A stretch of 64,000 nucleotides of DNA from Anaerocolumna sp. Its GTDB lineage: Bacteria > Bacillota > Clostridia > Lachnospirales > Lachnospiraceae. Numbering within the stretch: position 1 is the first letter of the stretch; each line of letters opens with the position of its first letter. This document shows positions 8,791-17,155 of this stretch, one piece after another. Both the position numbers and the translations under genes were made by a program. The notes beneath the pieces were generated by a model. The model saw nothing but the letters and a program-made list of their open reading frames with translations. It had not been told where the DNA came from and ran no database searches. The stretch lies in the NCBI GenBank assembly GCA_029256725.1, contig JAQSXJ010000009.1, positions 39,878 to 103,877 on the forward strand, written 5' to 3'.

Positions 8791-9954
8791 TTAATTAAGT
8801 TTGTAACTTTGATTACTTTTTCTATTTCCAATGAAATACAAAACAGCTGCTATAACTATAAACGAAGTAAAATACAAGTACATACGGCTATAACCGGAAG
8901 CCGTCGCGATAACTCCTCCTACCACCGATCCAAATCCTATTCCTCCGTCGAACCCTGTAAAGAAGGTAGCATTAGCGGCGCCTAGTCTTTCCTTGGGCGC
9001 ACGAATGACTGCCAGTGTCTGCAGACAGGAAAGCACAGCACCAAATCCCAGACCGTATAGAGCAGCACTTATTAAGAATACAGGAAGTGCTCCTGCATTT
9101 GATAAAAGGAGCATTGCTAGGATAAGTAATATTAAACCTGGATAGATAACAATATTCACGCCCAAACGATCCGTTAATTTCCCGCAGAAAGGTCTGGACA
9201 ACAACAGAACCACGGCATATACGGTAAAAAACATTCCGATGTTTTGAATTCCCTTCTCAGAAGCATACAGGGATAGAAAACCGGTAATAGCGCCATAGGT
9301 GGCACAGGTAAAAAATATAACTACTGACGGAAAAACAGAAGCCTTCTCATAGGCTGCGGCCTTTATCTTAACCGTACTTTCCACTGCTTTTTTACTGCTT
9401 TTTATGAAGAGAGATAAGATCAATACTGCAATCCCAAGTACTGCTGATAATAAAGCAATCTTTGTGAACCCATATTGAGCCAGTATGGATAAGCCAATTC
9501 CAGGTGCCAGAGCCATCGCCAGGCTGCTGGATAAACTAAAAAATCCCATTCCTTCTCCAAAACGGCTTTTGGGAATGACATCGGAGGCTATCGTACTGCT
9601 GGAGGTGCTGGCCATTCCCCATCCAATACCATGTATGAATCGAAATACCAGAATTATACCAATCACAGGAAACCAGGTATAGGCTATGGTTACCAGGATG
9701 ATGATACACATACCGATTATAAAGATTCCCTTTCTGCCCATTTTATCAAGAATAATTCCTGCTACCGGACGAATTATTAAGGATGCTATGGTAGAGGCTC
9801 CGATAATCCAGCCTAATAAAGCATCCCCTCCTCCTAAGGATTTCGCATATACGGGTAGTGTGGGTAAGAGCATTTGAAATCCACAAAATAATAGAAGGTT
9901 TACAATTGAAATTATAATAAAGTCTTTTGTCCATAATGTTTGTTGTTCTTTCAC
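8791..9954 (-). CDS. MFS transporter, probable drug or small-molecule exporter
   Basis: The 387-residue protein has twelve predicted membrane helices in two halves. The MFS loop 2-3 motif is RPVAGIILDKMGRKG (about residues 61-75) and its counterpart in the second half is RPFCGKLTDRLG. Proton-driven export is the usual role for this length and style. It lies 21 bp downstream of a MarR gene and just before a VOC gene, so the three are probably one transcript induced by the compound removed. Substrate is unknown. Confidence 0.88.
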   Translation of the reverse strand: MKEQQTLWTKDFIIISIVNLLLFCGFQMLLPTLPVYAKSLGGGDALLGWIIGASTIASLIIRPVAGIILDKMGRKGIFIIGMCIIILVTIAYTWFPVIGIILVFRFIHGIGWGMASTSSSTIASDVIPKSRFGEGMGFFSLSSSLAMALAPGIGLSILAQYGFTKIALLSAVLGIAVLILSLFIKSSKKAVESTVKIKAAAYEKASVFPSVVIFFTCATYGAITGFLSLYASEKGIQNIGMFFTVYAVVLLLSRPFCGKLTDRLGVNIVIYPGLILLILAMLLLSNAGALPVFLISAALYGLGFGAVLSCLQTLAVIRAPKERLGAANATFFTGFDGGIGFGSVVGGVIATASGYSRMYLYFTSFIVIAAVLYFIGNRKSNQSYKLN

Positions 9955-9975
9955 AAATAATCTCCTCTAATCTAA

Positions 9976-10422
9976 TCAGTCCGTATTAGAGACTAAGTCC
10001 ATTTTTTCATCTGATACATTTTTCAGTATTTTATTTAAAAGTATAAGTGCTTGCTCAACTTCTGTCTCAGTTAAGTTTTTCGTTGTAATACTCACCAATT
10101 CATTAAAGGTTTTCTGTAAGCTGGGCGCAATCTCCCTCCCTGCCTCTGTTAGATATAATCTATCAAAACGTCTGTCCTTTTCATCTTTCTCCTTGCGTAT
10201 ATAGCCATTTTGTATCATATGTTTTACTGCCTTTGCTGTAGTAGATTTGCCAACAAGCAGGAATTCACTTAATTCTTTTTGACTAATACCTTCATTTTTA
10301 GAAATTACATAGAAAAAATCATGCTGTCCGCTTTGTATCGATACATCTTTTAATTTTGCATTCATAATACTTTGCAGATTTCTATATATGGCAGCATTTA
10401 GTTTTCCTATACTCTCCATCAT
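9976..10422 (-). CDS. MarR family transcriptional regulator
   Basis: The 148-residue protein has the winged helix typical of MarR: ISQKELSEFLLVGKSTTAKAVKHM as recognition region and RRFDRLYLTEAGREI as wing. The ribosome site AGGAGC lies before two consecutive ATG codons; the first is used here. It heads the MFS-VOC operon, and its promoter overlaps a dyad, so autorepression relieved by a ligand is likely. Confidence 0.88.
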   Translation of the reverse strand: MMESIGKLNAAIYRNLQSIMNAKLKDVSIQSGQHDFFYVISKNEGISQKELSEFLLVGKSTTAKAVKHMIQNGYIRKEKDEKDRRFDRLYLTEAGREIAPSLQKTFNELVSITTKNLTETEVEQALILLNKILKNVSDEKMDLVSNTD

Positions 10423-10461
10423 TTTTGCTCCTTTCCGATTAATTTCCTTTGCAACTATCTT

Positions 10462-10493
10462 ATCATATCATCAATTAGTTTCTTGTGCAACTA
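10462..10493 (-). promoter_or_regulatory. MarR operon promoter with overlapping operator dyad
   Basis: On the minus strand TTGCAC (10490-10485) and TATGAT (10467-10462) are 17 bp apart. TAGTTTCTTGTGCAACTA at 10476-10493 is an imperfect dyad with TAGTT/AACTA arms covering the -35. A second TAGTTGCA half-site lies between the -10 and the start codon. This is the layout expected for MarR autorepression. Confidence 0.6.
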
Positions 10494-10518
10494 TTATTTT
10501 ATATATTAGAAAGGCTGA

Positions 10519-10725
10519 AATAGATTATGGACTTTTCTTGAGAAGTACGACTTTTCAGGAAAGACCATTCTCCCACTTTGTACTCATGAAGGCAGTGGGA
10601 TGGGTAACAGCGAAGCAGATATTAAGAACCTCTGTCCAGGCGCCTTGGTGCATAAGGGCTTGGCTATACGAGGCGGAAATGTTAAGAGCTCCAAAAAAGA
10701 TATGGCTGCTTGGTTGAATAAGTAA
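10519..10725 (+). pseudogene. C-terminal remnant of a flavodoxin gene
   Basis: The plus strand has an open frame of 68 codons with no start: WTFLEKYDFSGKTILPLCTH, then EGSGMGNSEADIKNLCPGAL and VHKGLAIRGGNVKSSKKDMA, ending AWLNK. This is the C-terminal half of the short flavodoxin-like family, where FL...DFSGK, PFCTHEGSG and L.IRGG are the conserved blocks. An in-frame TGA precedes it at 10516-10518, and the FMN phosphate loop of the N-terminal half is absent from the DNA upstream. It is a deletion remnant. Confidence 0.8.
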
Positions 10726-11050
10726 TATTTATGTATTTTATGTTCCTAGATTTTTAGGATTATTACCAACAAAATCAAAGCTAGCCCTAGTGAGTTGCAT
10801 CGCTGGACAGTGAATCCCAGCGATGCAACTTGTAACGACCAGAGCTTGATTACTGTGTAAATTACTATACGCCTGCTTTCTCCCAGAAAATATCGCTGAT
10901 AAGCTTTTCTGTATCTGTTCTTTCTATTATACACTTTAATTCTGACTTAAAAATCGCAATAAGTGATAAATGGAGCGCAAGTTTTGGGAAGATATGAAAT
11001 GACTATTTTGATAAAATCATTATAGTAAAATCATAATGGGGGGCAAAAAA
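10726..11050. other. Intergenic region with a possible minus-strand gene tail
   Basis: Besides the inverted repeat, one minus-strand frame ends in ERTDTEKLISDIFWEKAGV with a stop at about 10866. The composition is gene-like, and it may be the tail of a decayed gene, but the family is not recognised and there is no start. The GH43 promoter must also lie here; no clear -35/-10 was identified. Confidence 0.3.
10793..10830. repeat. Perfect 14-bp inverted repeat without T-run
   Basis: AGTTGCATCGCTGG (10793-10806) pairs perfectly with 10817-10830 around a 10-nt loop. It is GC-richer than its surroundings and lacks a T-run on both strands, so it is not a standard terminator. It sits in a zone of gene remnants between the flavodoxin tail and the GH43 gene. 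Confidence 0.65.
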
Positions 11051-12034
11051 ATGAAGTATATTCCCAAACCTAACCAACCTTTAGTCACACACATTTATAC
11101 CGCCGATCCGTCCGCACACGTTTTTGATGATAAACTCTATATCTATCCCTCTCACGACATAGAACATAACGAGCCGGATAATGATAATGGTGACCAATAC
11201 AAAATGGAGGATTACCACGTCTTATCCATGGAGGATATGTTTTCTCCTTGCACGGATCACGGTGAAGCACTCCATCTAAGAGATATTCCCTGGGCCAGCC
11301 AGCAATTATGGGCTCCAGACGTAGCTTACAAAGACGGTATCTATTATTTATTTCTTCCGGCGAAAGATGAAGCCGGCATTTTTCGAATAGGGATTGCAAC
11401 CGGTACAAGTCCTGATGGTCCTTTCAACGCTGAGACAAACTATATACCGGGAAGCTTTAGTATCGATCCCGCCGTTTTCACCGATGAGGATCAAAAGACC
11501 TACTTGTATTTTGGAGGTCTTTGGGGTGGTCAGTTAGAAAAATGGCAGACGGGAGATTTTCTTGTAGATGCTATAGCTCCCTCTGGTAATTCACCAGCCT
11601 TAGGGCCAATGGTCGCTGAGCTAAATGATGACCTGCTTTCCTTTAAGAATAAACCTCAGGAAATCATCATTAACGATGAACACGGTAACAGGATAACGGC
11701 AGAGGATGAAGACCGACGATATTTTGAAGGCCCTTGGATGCATAAGTACAAAGGGTATTATTATCTGTCATACTCTACGGGTACCACTCATTACGTTGTC
11801 TATGCTATTAGTAAAGATCCCCAAGGTCCTTTTACCTATCAGGGAAGAATCTTAGAGCCTGTCATTGGTTGGACGACACACCATTCTATTGTTCAGTATG
11901 GAGATAAATGGTACCTATTCTACCATGACAGTTCCTTATCCGGTGGTGTTAACCATAAGCGCTGTGTCAAATACGCGGAGTTAAAGTACAATGCGGACGG
12001 AACAATTCAAAGGATAAAACCTTACGAAGATTAA
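11051..12034 (+). CDS. Glycoside hydrolase family 43 (arabinofuranosidase/xylosidase type)
   Basis: The protein has 327 residues, no signal peptide, and one five-bladed beta-propeller domain. The three GH43 acidic residues are visible: Asp19 in TADPSAHVF (base), Asp139 in SIDPAVF (pKa modulator) and Glu226 in YFEGPWMHK (acid). Inverting removal of arabinose or xylose from arabinoxylan oligomers in the cytoplasm is the usual role. ATG 11051 is chosen because GGGGGG lies eight bases upstream; an ATG at 11036 overlaps that site. It stands alone, convergent with the GH87 gene. Exact substrate is not determinable by eye. Confidence 0.88.
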   Translation: MKYIPKPNQPLVTHIYTADPSAHVFDDKLYIYPSHDIEHNEPDNDNGDQYKMEDYHVLSMEDMFSPCTDHGEALHLRDIPWASQQLWAPDVAYKDGIYYLFLPAKDEAGIFRIGIATGTSPDGPFNAETNYIPGSFSIDPAVFTDEDQKTYLYFGGLWGGQLEKWQTGDFLVDAIAPSGNSPALGPMVAELNDDLLSFKNKPQEIIINDEHGNRITAEDEDRRYFEGPWMHKYKGYYYLSYSTGTTHYVVYAISKDPQGPFTYQGRILEPVIGWTTHHSIVQYGDKWYLFYHDSSLSGGVNHKRCVKYAELKYNADGTIQRIKPYED

Positions 12035-12096
12035 CTCTTCTTCTGTACAGTATGCGGCTTTTTGTTGGTGCAGCTAAATAATAGCTAAACTGGCAA

Positions 12097-12124
12097 TTGG
12101 CTGAGCTGTACAAGCCTCAGCCAA
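12097..12124. terminator. Hairpin between convergent GH43 and GH87 genes
   Basis: TTGGCTGAG (12097-12105) pairs perfectly with CTCAGCCAA (12116-12124). The plus-strand copy is followed by AGAGCC and six A residues rather than T, so termination is plausible but weak. Confidence 0.45.
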
Positions 12125-12166
12125 AGAGCCAAAAAACTATGAGAAAAGGAGCTGGTTAACTTCCTT

Positions 12167-14164
12167 TTATTTCTTACGAATCTCAAAATTTTCATTCTGG
12201 TTGGTCTTAACTTCGCCCTCTTTTGCTTCTCTAATCTGATTATTACGGATAATTGCATACCCCTTGGCTTCCTTCCCGACTTCAATGCCATAGGTACCGC
12301 TGTCTGTTATCTGATTCTTCTCAATTAGCATATTCTCAAGCAGCCCGCTGTTAAAAAAGGAGATGCCCTGATATGTACTATCCGTAATCTCATTGTTTCT
12401 TATAATACACTCTGCCTGATTGTTAAAGCCTTCTACTGTATTGATCCAGACAGCTCCGTAATCCGCATGGATATTATTCTCCCTGCTTCCGCACCGCTCC
12501 AGTTTATTGTCTTCCACCAGAATGGTACCTTTAAACACCTGAGGTTTAAAATTGGTGCTGATATTTACTCCTCCACCAAAGCATATGGTATCCTTTAACC
12601 AGTTTCCTTTAATCGTAATATCCTTCCCTCCATAAAGAGCAATGTTATTAGCAAGCCAGGGAAGTGCCACGGTATTATACAGTACTTTGTTATTTACTTC
12701 AAGAACCCCTCTGTTAAACATGGCAATACCATCATCACCGGTATTTCGGATATCATTCTGGGTAATCACGCAGTTAGAGGTTCCGGCACATAAATTAATA
12801 CCATCAGCATAGGTATTTCTGATACGGCATCCCAGAATATTAATTCCGTCAGTAACGTCTGCCCATAACCCGACTTTCCAGTGTTCCATCCAAATATTCT
12901 GTAACCGTACGTTTTCCATGCCTTTTACAGGAGTTATCATGGAGAAGGCCGGCGGATCAAGAGTATCCCTTCGGCTGGTAACCTCTCCCAATAGAGAAAA
13001 ATCATAAAAGGATATATTTCCTGCCCGTATGGTAAAAGCAGCCGCATTACCATGAAGCACCGTATGCCACATTCCGGCGCCACGGATAGTAATGTCATTC
13101 TCCTTTAATACAATACCGTTAACAAATACCGGATCAGTAATTTCAAATACTCCTGCCGGAATATAAACTTCTTTTTTCTCTATCCCTGCTTCTTTGATAC
13201 AGGCTGTTATTGCTTTGGCATCATCCATACCATCATTGGCTATAGCTCCAAAATCCAGTACATTTAAGGCATTTTCCGGCATGGGAAGATATCCTGAAAC
13301 TTCTTCTGTCTCAATACAGTCGATAAGGTAATATTCTGCTGTGTTATCCTTGTCTTTCATTAATTTTAACTGGGTACCAGCCGGATAGGTTTTATCAAGG
13401 CTAATTCGGACATCATCAAAAAACATATGTCCTCCACCTGCATTTGCAGTCTTAGGATCATTATTCCAGGGAAAATTACCATAAACCCAACTGTACTTAG
13501 AGGTGACTTCCACCGTCTGTTTCTTTTCTCCCATGTATAAACTGATACTATCTGTCAGGCCTTTTCCATCTTTACTGTCAGGAATGCAATACCTTAGTAC
13601 CAGGGCATTGGCCGCCTTATTTAACTGCAGTGAAACATAATCTCCCGTATTCCTTAAGGTTACATAACTTCTTTCAGAAGCTTCACTTGCAAAGCTTCTG
13701 TAGGTACGGTCCTCTTCGCTGATTTCCCCATTCGTTTCACACTTTTCAGCCTCGTAGCTGTCATAGGTTACAAAAGCCCCCACCTTATTTCTTTTACCGC
13801 CGTCTTTAATTGTCAGCTTCTTAATTTTACTTCCGTCCTCAAGGGTTATGCTGTTAACTCCTTTATTTAACCGGATGGTGGTTTCCTTTCCCTTTTGAGT
13901 TTGTGACTGCAGAATACCATTAACGGATAAAGATACCTCACTGAATTTATCCCCGTTTATTTTTACGACATATTCTCCCTCCTTTTGTGCACTCACTCCA
14001 TAGGTATAGGCAGTATCAAAAACATAGGCTTCCTCCTGTAAATAAACCGAGTCCTTCCTATCAATGAATCTTTCAGAAAAAAAGCTGATAATACCTGTTA
14101 TCGATAGAAATAGCAAACAACTAGTTGTTATGATAATTAATTTTTTCCTATTTAGCTTCTTCAT
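12167..14164 (-). CDS. GH87-like beta-helix glucanase (alpha-1,3-glucanase/mycodextranase type)
   Basis: The 665-residue protein starts with a membrane anchor or signal (KKLIIITTSCLLFLSITGII, residues 7-26). Next come a beta-sandwich stretch (to about 125) and a CBM6/35-like module beginning YEAEKCE (about 135-285), then a right-handed parallel beta-helix from NVLDFGAIANDG (301) to the end. The helix has SFYDFSLLGEVTSRRD, NTYADGINLCAGTSN and RNTGDDGIAM, which are GH87 blocks. Asp454, Asp477 and Asp478 have the D...DD spacing (23 and 24) that I recall for the GH87 catalytic aspartates. It would cut alpha-1,3-glucan or nigeran outside the cell. It follows GH31 and sugar-ABC genes on the same strand. 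Confidence 0.75.
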   Translation of the reverse strand: MKKLNRKKLIIITTSCLLFLSITGIISFFSERFIDRKDSVYLQEEAYVFDTAYTYGVSAQKEGEYVVKINGDKFSEVSLSVNGILQSQTQKGKETTIRLNKGVNSITLEDGSKIKKLTIKDGGKRNKVGAFVTYDSYEAEKCETNGEISEEDRTYRSFASEASERSYVTLRNTGDYVSLQLNKAANALVLRYCIPDSKDGKGLTDSISLYMGEKKQTVEVTSKYSWVYGNFPWNNDPKTANAGGGHMFFDDVRISLDKTYPAGTQLKLMKDKDNTAEYYLIDCIETEEVSGYLPMPENALNVLDFGAIANDGMDDAKAITACIKEAGIEKKEVYIPAGVFEITDPVFVNGIVLKENDITIRGAGMWHTVLHGNAAAFTIRAGNISFYDFSLLGEVTSRRDTLDPPAFSMITPVKGMENVRLQNIWMEHWKVGLWADVTDGINILGCRIRNTYADGINLCAGTSNCVITQNDIRNTGDDGIAMFNRGVLEVNNKVLYNTVALPWLANNIALYGGKDITIKGNWLKDTICFGGGVNISTNFKPQVFKGTILVEDNKLERCGSRENNIHADYGAVWINTVEGFNNQAECIIRNNEITDSTYQGISFFNSGLLENMLIEKNQITDSGTYGIEVGKEAKGYAIIRNNQIREAKEGEVKTNQNENFEIRKK

Positions 14165-14269
14165 AATTCCTCTCCTTAGAAAACATAGCTTTTAACATAG
14201 CCTTTTGTTCAAGTAATATCTTGGAGTTAACTTCTTCAGCATTTTTCTCCTTAGGGGATTATTAAATAA

Positions 14270-14364
14270 ATAAGGGGTTCCTAATACATACTTGTCAGAA
14301 GAACTTACACCAGCTCAATCCTGTTGAGGAATCTAATCTGCAATCGTATTATGAAACCCCTTAT
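14270..14364 (-). promoter_or_regulatory. Structured spacer between GH31 and GH87 genes
   Basis: An outer inverted repeat (ATAAGGGGTTCC at 14270-14281 with 14353-14364, 11 of 12 paired) encloses a small stem (CTCAA 14314-14318 with TTGAG 14324-14328). On the minus strand the outer arm is followed by TTATTTATTTAAT, so it may be an attenuator or partial terminator lowering GH87 expression. Just after the GH31 stop, another frame reads ISPEDIKDNSLTEDYLQWTG and then stops near 14387; this may be chance or a gene tail. Confidence 0.4.
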
Positions 14365-14448
14365 AAATTTGTATCCTTACTCACTATTTACCGGTCCACT
14401 GTAGATAATCCTCTGTTAAAGAGTTATCCTTTATATCCTCAGGTGATA

Positions 14449-16746
14449 TTACTTTAAATTAATCTCAAGTTTTCTTCCTTCAAAAGGTATTTCTCTTTCT
14501 TCACCGTTTACCCGAAGGATAAAGGAGCTATAAATCTTCTCAAACCCGCTGTGTGAAAGCTCTGCCGTAAAAATTCCTTCTTCTGTAATAGCGAATTCAT
14601 ATTGGTTATACACACCCTCTTTATAATCAAAACTCTCTCCGTCATCCTGGTAATGGGTATATACCCCCTCTCCATTGTAGATATCAAGAATTAAGGATGT
14701 GATCTCCTTTTCTCCTACATATTGCTGTGGCCAATAGTTGGGTATGATAGAACCTTTCTTTACGTATAAGGGGCAAACCTCAAGAGGTGCATCTGCAATG
14801 TAATATCTGCCGCCCTCTACGACATTTCCTGTCCAGTATTCCACCCATTTTCCCTCGGGCAGATACACCATACGGTTAAGAGCTCCCTGCATTACCACCG
14901 GTGCAACCAGGAGTTTTTCACCTACCAGGAACTGATCGTTGCATTCACGAACTCTAGGGTCCGCTTCATAATGAAGTACAAGAGGTCTTAGGACAGGAAG
15001 TCCATTTTGCTCTCCTTCCACAAATAAATCATAGAAATATGGCAGCAGCTTATATCTTAATTCTACATACTTACGGTAAATGTCCAGGGTCTTCTCACCA
15101 AACTGCCAGGGTTCCTGATAGAAGCTGCCCTTATTGGAATGGTTTCTGAACAGCGGTGAAAAGCATCCCACCTGCACCCACCTGGTTAAGAGTTCCGCTG
15201 TAGTATCAGAGCCAAAACCACCAACATCTGTGCCCACAAAACTCATACCGCTTAAGCCTAAATTACACAATTGGGGAACCGCCATTTGTAAATGCGCCCA
15301 AATGCTGTGGTTATCTCCTGTCCAGGCTGTGGTATATTTCTGACTTCCGCTATAGCAGGCTCTGGTAATGACAAAAGGCCTTCTCTTATCATGCTTCTTT
15401 AGACCTTCATAGGTTGCCTTGGACATGAAGTGGCCATACACGTTATGCATTTCACCATGGGTTGCCTTTCTCTCTTCATCTGAAAATAATATATCCTCAG
15501 GAATCTCACCTTGAAAGCTGGCAGGTTCGTTCATATCATTCCATACACCCCGAACTCCGTAGTCTAACAGAAATTTCTGGTTATCTGCCCACCACACTCT
15601 CACCTTTTCTTTTCCAAAGTCCGGATAAACAGAATCGCCCGGCCATACCTGATTCACATAGATTTCACCTTCCGGTGTTTTGACGAAATAATCCCTTTCC
15701 ACCCCTTCGTCATAAACCTTGTAACCTTCTTCCACTTTCACTCCGGGATCAATAATCGTAACTATCTTAAACCCGTCTACTCCCAAATCCTTAATCATTT
15801 TCTTAGGATCGTCATAGGAAGTCTTATTCCAGGTAAATACCTTATATCTTTCCATATAATCGATATCTAAGTGTATAGTATCGCAGGGTATGTGATTATC
15901 TCTTAATTCTTTCGCCAGCTTTCTGACATCACTTTCCGTTTCATAACCCCATCTGGACTGATGATACCCAAGGCTCCACAGCTGGGGTCTGTTGACCCTG
16001 CCGGTAAGGCTGGTGTAGCCTTTTATGATGTCCTTTATCCCTTCCCCCGTAAAGAAGTAATAGTCAAGGTTTCCCTGGTCTGCAGCAAAATAAAAGTAAT
16101 TGCTGCTTTCCTTCCCCATATCCCAGTAAGAACGGTTGGTGTTGTCAAAAAATATACCGTATACACTATTAGTCTTTACAGTAATCAGAAACGGTATGGT
16201 TTTATATAAAGTCTTATAGCTGTCTACCTGAGGCGTGGGATCATCCGTATTCCACATTTCATAATCGTAACCTCTTTTATTTAAAAACCCGGTCTTGTCT
16301 CCAAGCCCGTAGAAATATTCATCACCTTCCAGTTCTTTCATCACCTGAAGCTTGTGGTTGTTCACTTCATTCTTAAGCTGATGTCCTTCTTTCGCCATCA
16401 GTTCAATTAATTCTTCGCTAAGTACGAGGCGAAGCTTACGCTCACCGCGGTAATCCTTACATAAAACACTACCGTCTGCTTTATAAATATCCACCAGAAA
16501 ATCATCATATATTTTGACGGTTACTTTCTGCGTTTTTATAGCCAGACAGTCCCCTTCCATGGCAGCACTAAATTCTGTATCCCATAATACAGACTCCTCA
16601 ATTGCTTTTGATTTTCCGTTGTCATAAAATTTTGAAAACACATGTATTATGAGGTCACTTATAATAGAAATTGTACACCTGCCATTTTCAAATTCGATCT
16701 CTACGTTTTGCTGCTTTGTTTCAAAATTTACTATTTTTCCAAACAT
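14449..16746 (-). CDS. GH31 alpha-glucosidase
   Basis: The 765-residue cytoplasmic protein has the GH31 order: N-terminal beta-sandwich with EYFYGLGDKTG, a (beta/alpha)8 barrel, then C-terminal beta domains. The nucleophile is Asp404 in VWNDMNEP and the acid/base is Asp478 in WTGDNHS. WNDMNEPA is the signature of alpha-glucosidases rather than xylosidases. It would release glucose from oligosaccharides imported by the adjacent ABC system. ATG 16746 is preferred, with GGAG six bases upstream; a GTG at 16758 sits too close to its own GAGGAAG. It lies between the binding-protein gene and the GH87 gene, suggesting alpha-1,3- or mixed alpha-glucan oligomers as substrates. Confidence 0.9.
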   Translation of the reverse strand: MFGKIVNFETKQQNVEIEFENGRCTISIISDLIIHVFSKFYDNGKSKAIEESVLWDTEFSAAMEGDCLAIKTQKVTVKIYDDFLVDIYKADGSVLCKDYRGERKLRLVLSEELIELMAKEGHQLKNEVNNHKLQVMKELEGDEYFYGLGDKTGFLNKRGYDYEMWNTDDPTPQVDSYKTLYKTIPFLITVKTNSVYGIFFDNTNRSYWDMGKESSNYFYFAADQGNLDYYFFTGEGIKDIIKGYTSLTGRVNRPQLWSLGYHQSRWGYETESDVRKLAKELRDNHIPCDTIHLDIDYMERYKVFTWNKTSYDDPKKMIKDLGVDGFKIVTIIDPGVKVEEGYKVYDEGVERDYFVKTPEGEIYVNQVWPGDSVYPDFGKEKVRVWWADNQKFLLDYGVRGVWNDMNEPASFQGEIPEDILFSDEERKATHGEMHNVYGHFMSKATYEGLKKHDKRRPFVITRACYSGSQKYTTAWTGDNHSIWAHLQMAVPQLCNLGLSGMSFVGTDVGGFGSDTTAELLTRWVQVGCFSPLFRNHSNKGSFYQEPWQFGEKTLDIYRKYVELRYKLLPYFYDLFVEGEQNGLPVLRPLVLHYEADPRVRECNDQFLVGEKLLVAPVVMQGALNRMVYLPEGKWVEYWTGNVVEGGRYYIADAPLEVCPLYVKKGSIIPNYWPQQYVGEKEITSLILDIYNGEGVYTHYQDDGESFDYKEGVYNQYEFAITEEGIFTAELSHSGFEKIYSSFILRVNGEEREIPFEGRKLEINLK

Positions 16747-16876
16747 TCTGAACTCCACTTCCTCTTATAGTGCATAATCTCTTGTTGTGATACTGCTGTA
16801 ATACTGCTGTAATACATTTATTTTATCTAGTACAATATTTTCATATTAACCAGACTGATTACTTGTTAAACCTCCT

Positions 16877-16938
16877 GAGATGGCATAAAAAAACCTCGGC
16901 GTAGCACCACTATACCTGTGTTTTTTAGATGCCACCTC
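16877..16938. repeat. Long imperfect hairpin upstream of GH31
   Basis: GAGATGGCAT at 16877-16886 pairs with 16929-16938 (9 of 10). Inside it an A7-CC tract faces a GTGTTTTTT tract, extending the stem to about 20 bp on each side. It may attenuate transcription entering GH31 or be a terminator acting in both directions. Confidence 0.5.
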
Positions 16939-16999
16939 TGAATGTTTATCCTGTATACTCAGTTCAGTTATTTGTAAAACAATGTCCTGGAATATATCT

Positions 17000-17053
17000 A
17001 AAAAACTACTTGTGCCGGCAAGTTATTGGTACAGATATTGGCTTGCCGGCACA
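17000..17053 (-). terminator. Terminator after the solute-binding protein gene
   Basis: TGTGCCGGCAAG (17011-17022) pairs perfectly with 17042-17053; on the minus strand the stem is followed by AGTAGTTTTTT. It lies 100 bp after the binding-protein stop and before GH31, so it would make the transport genes more abundant than the downstream enzyme genes. Confidence 0.75.
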
Positions 17054-17155
17054 TTAATTTTATTTTATACTGTATTTTTTATGAACCTTTATACCGTAGC
17101 TGAATTCTTTGCAGTTGCTGCTACAAGACGGGTAAAGTGTTTTATATCTATCAAT

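Noticed and set aside
10746..10934. 62-codon minus-strand frame
   Set aside because: It reads through a 14-bp inverted repeat; another frame in the same DNA looks more gene-like but is also incomplete.
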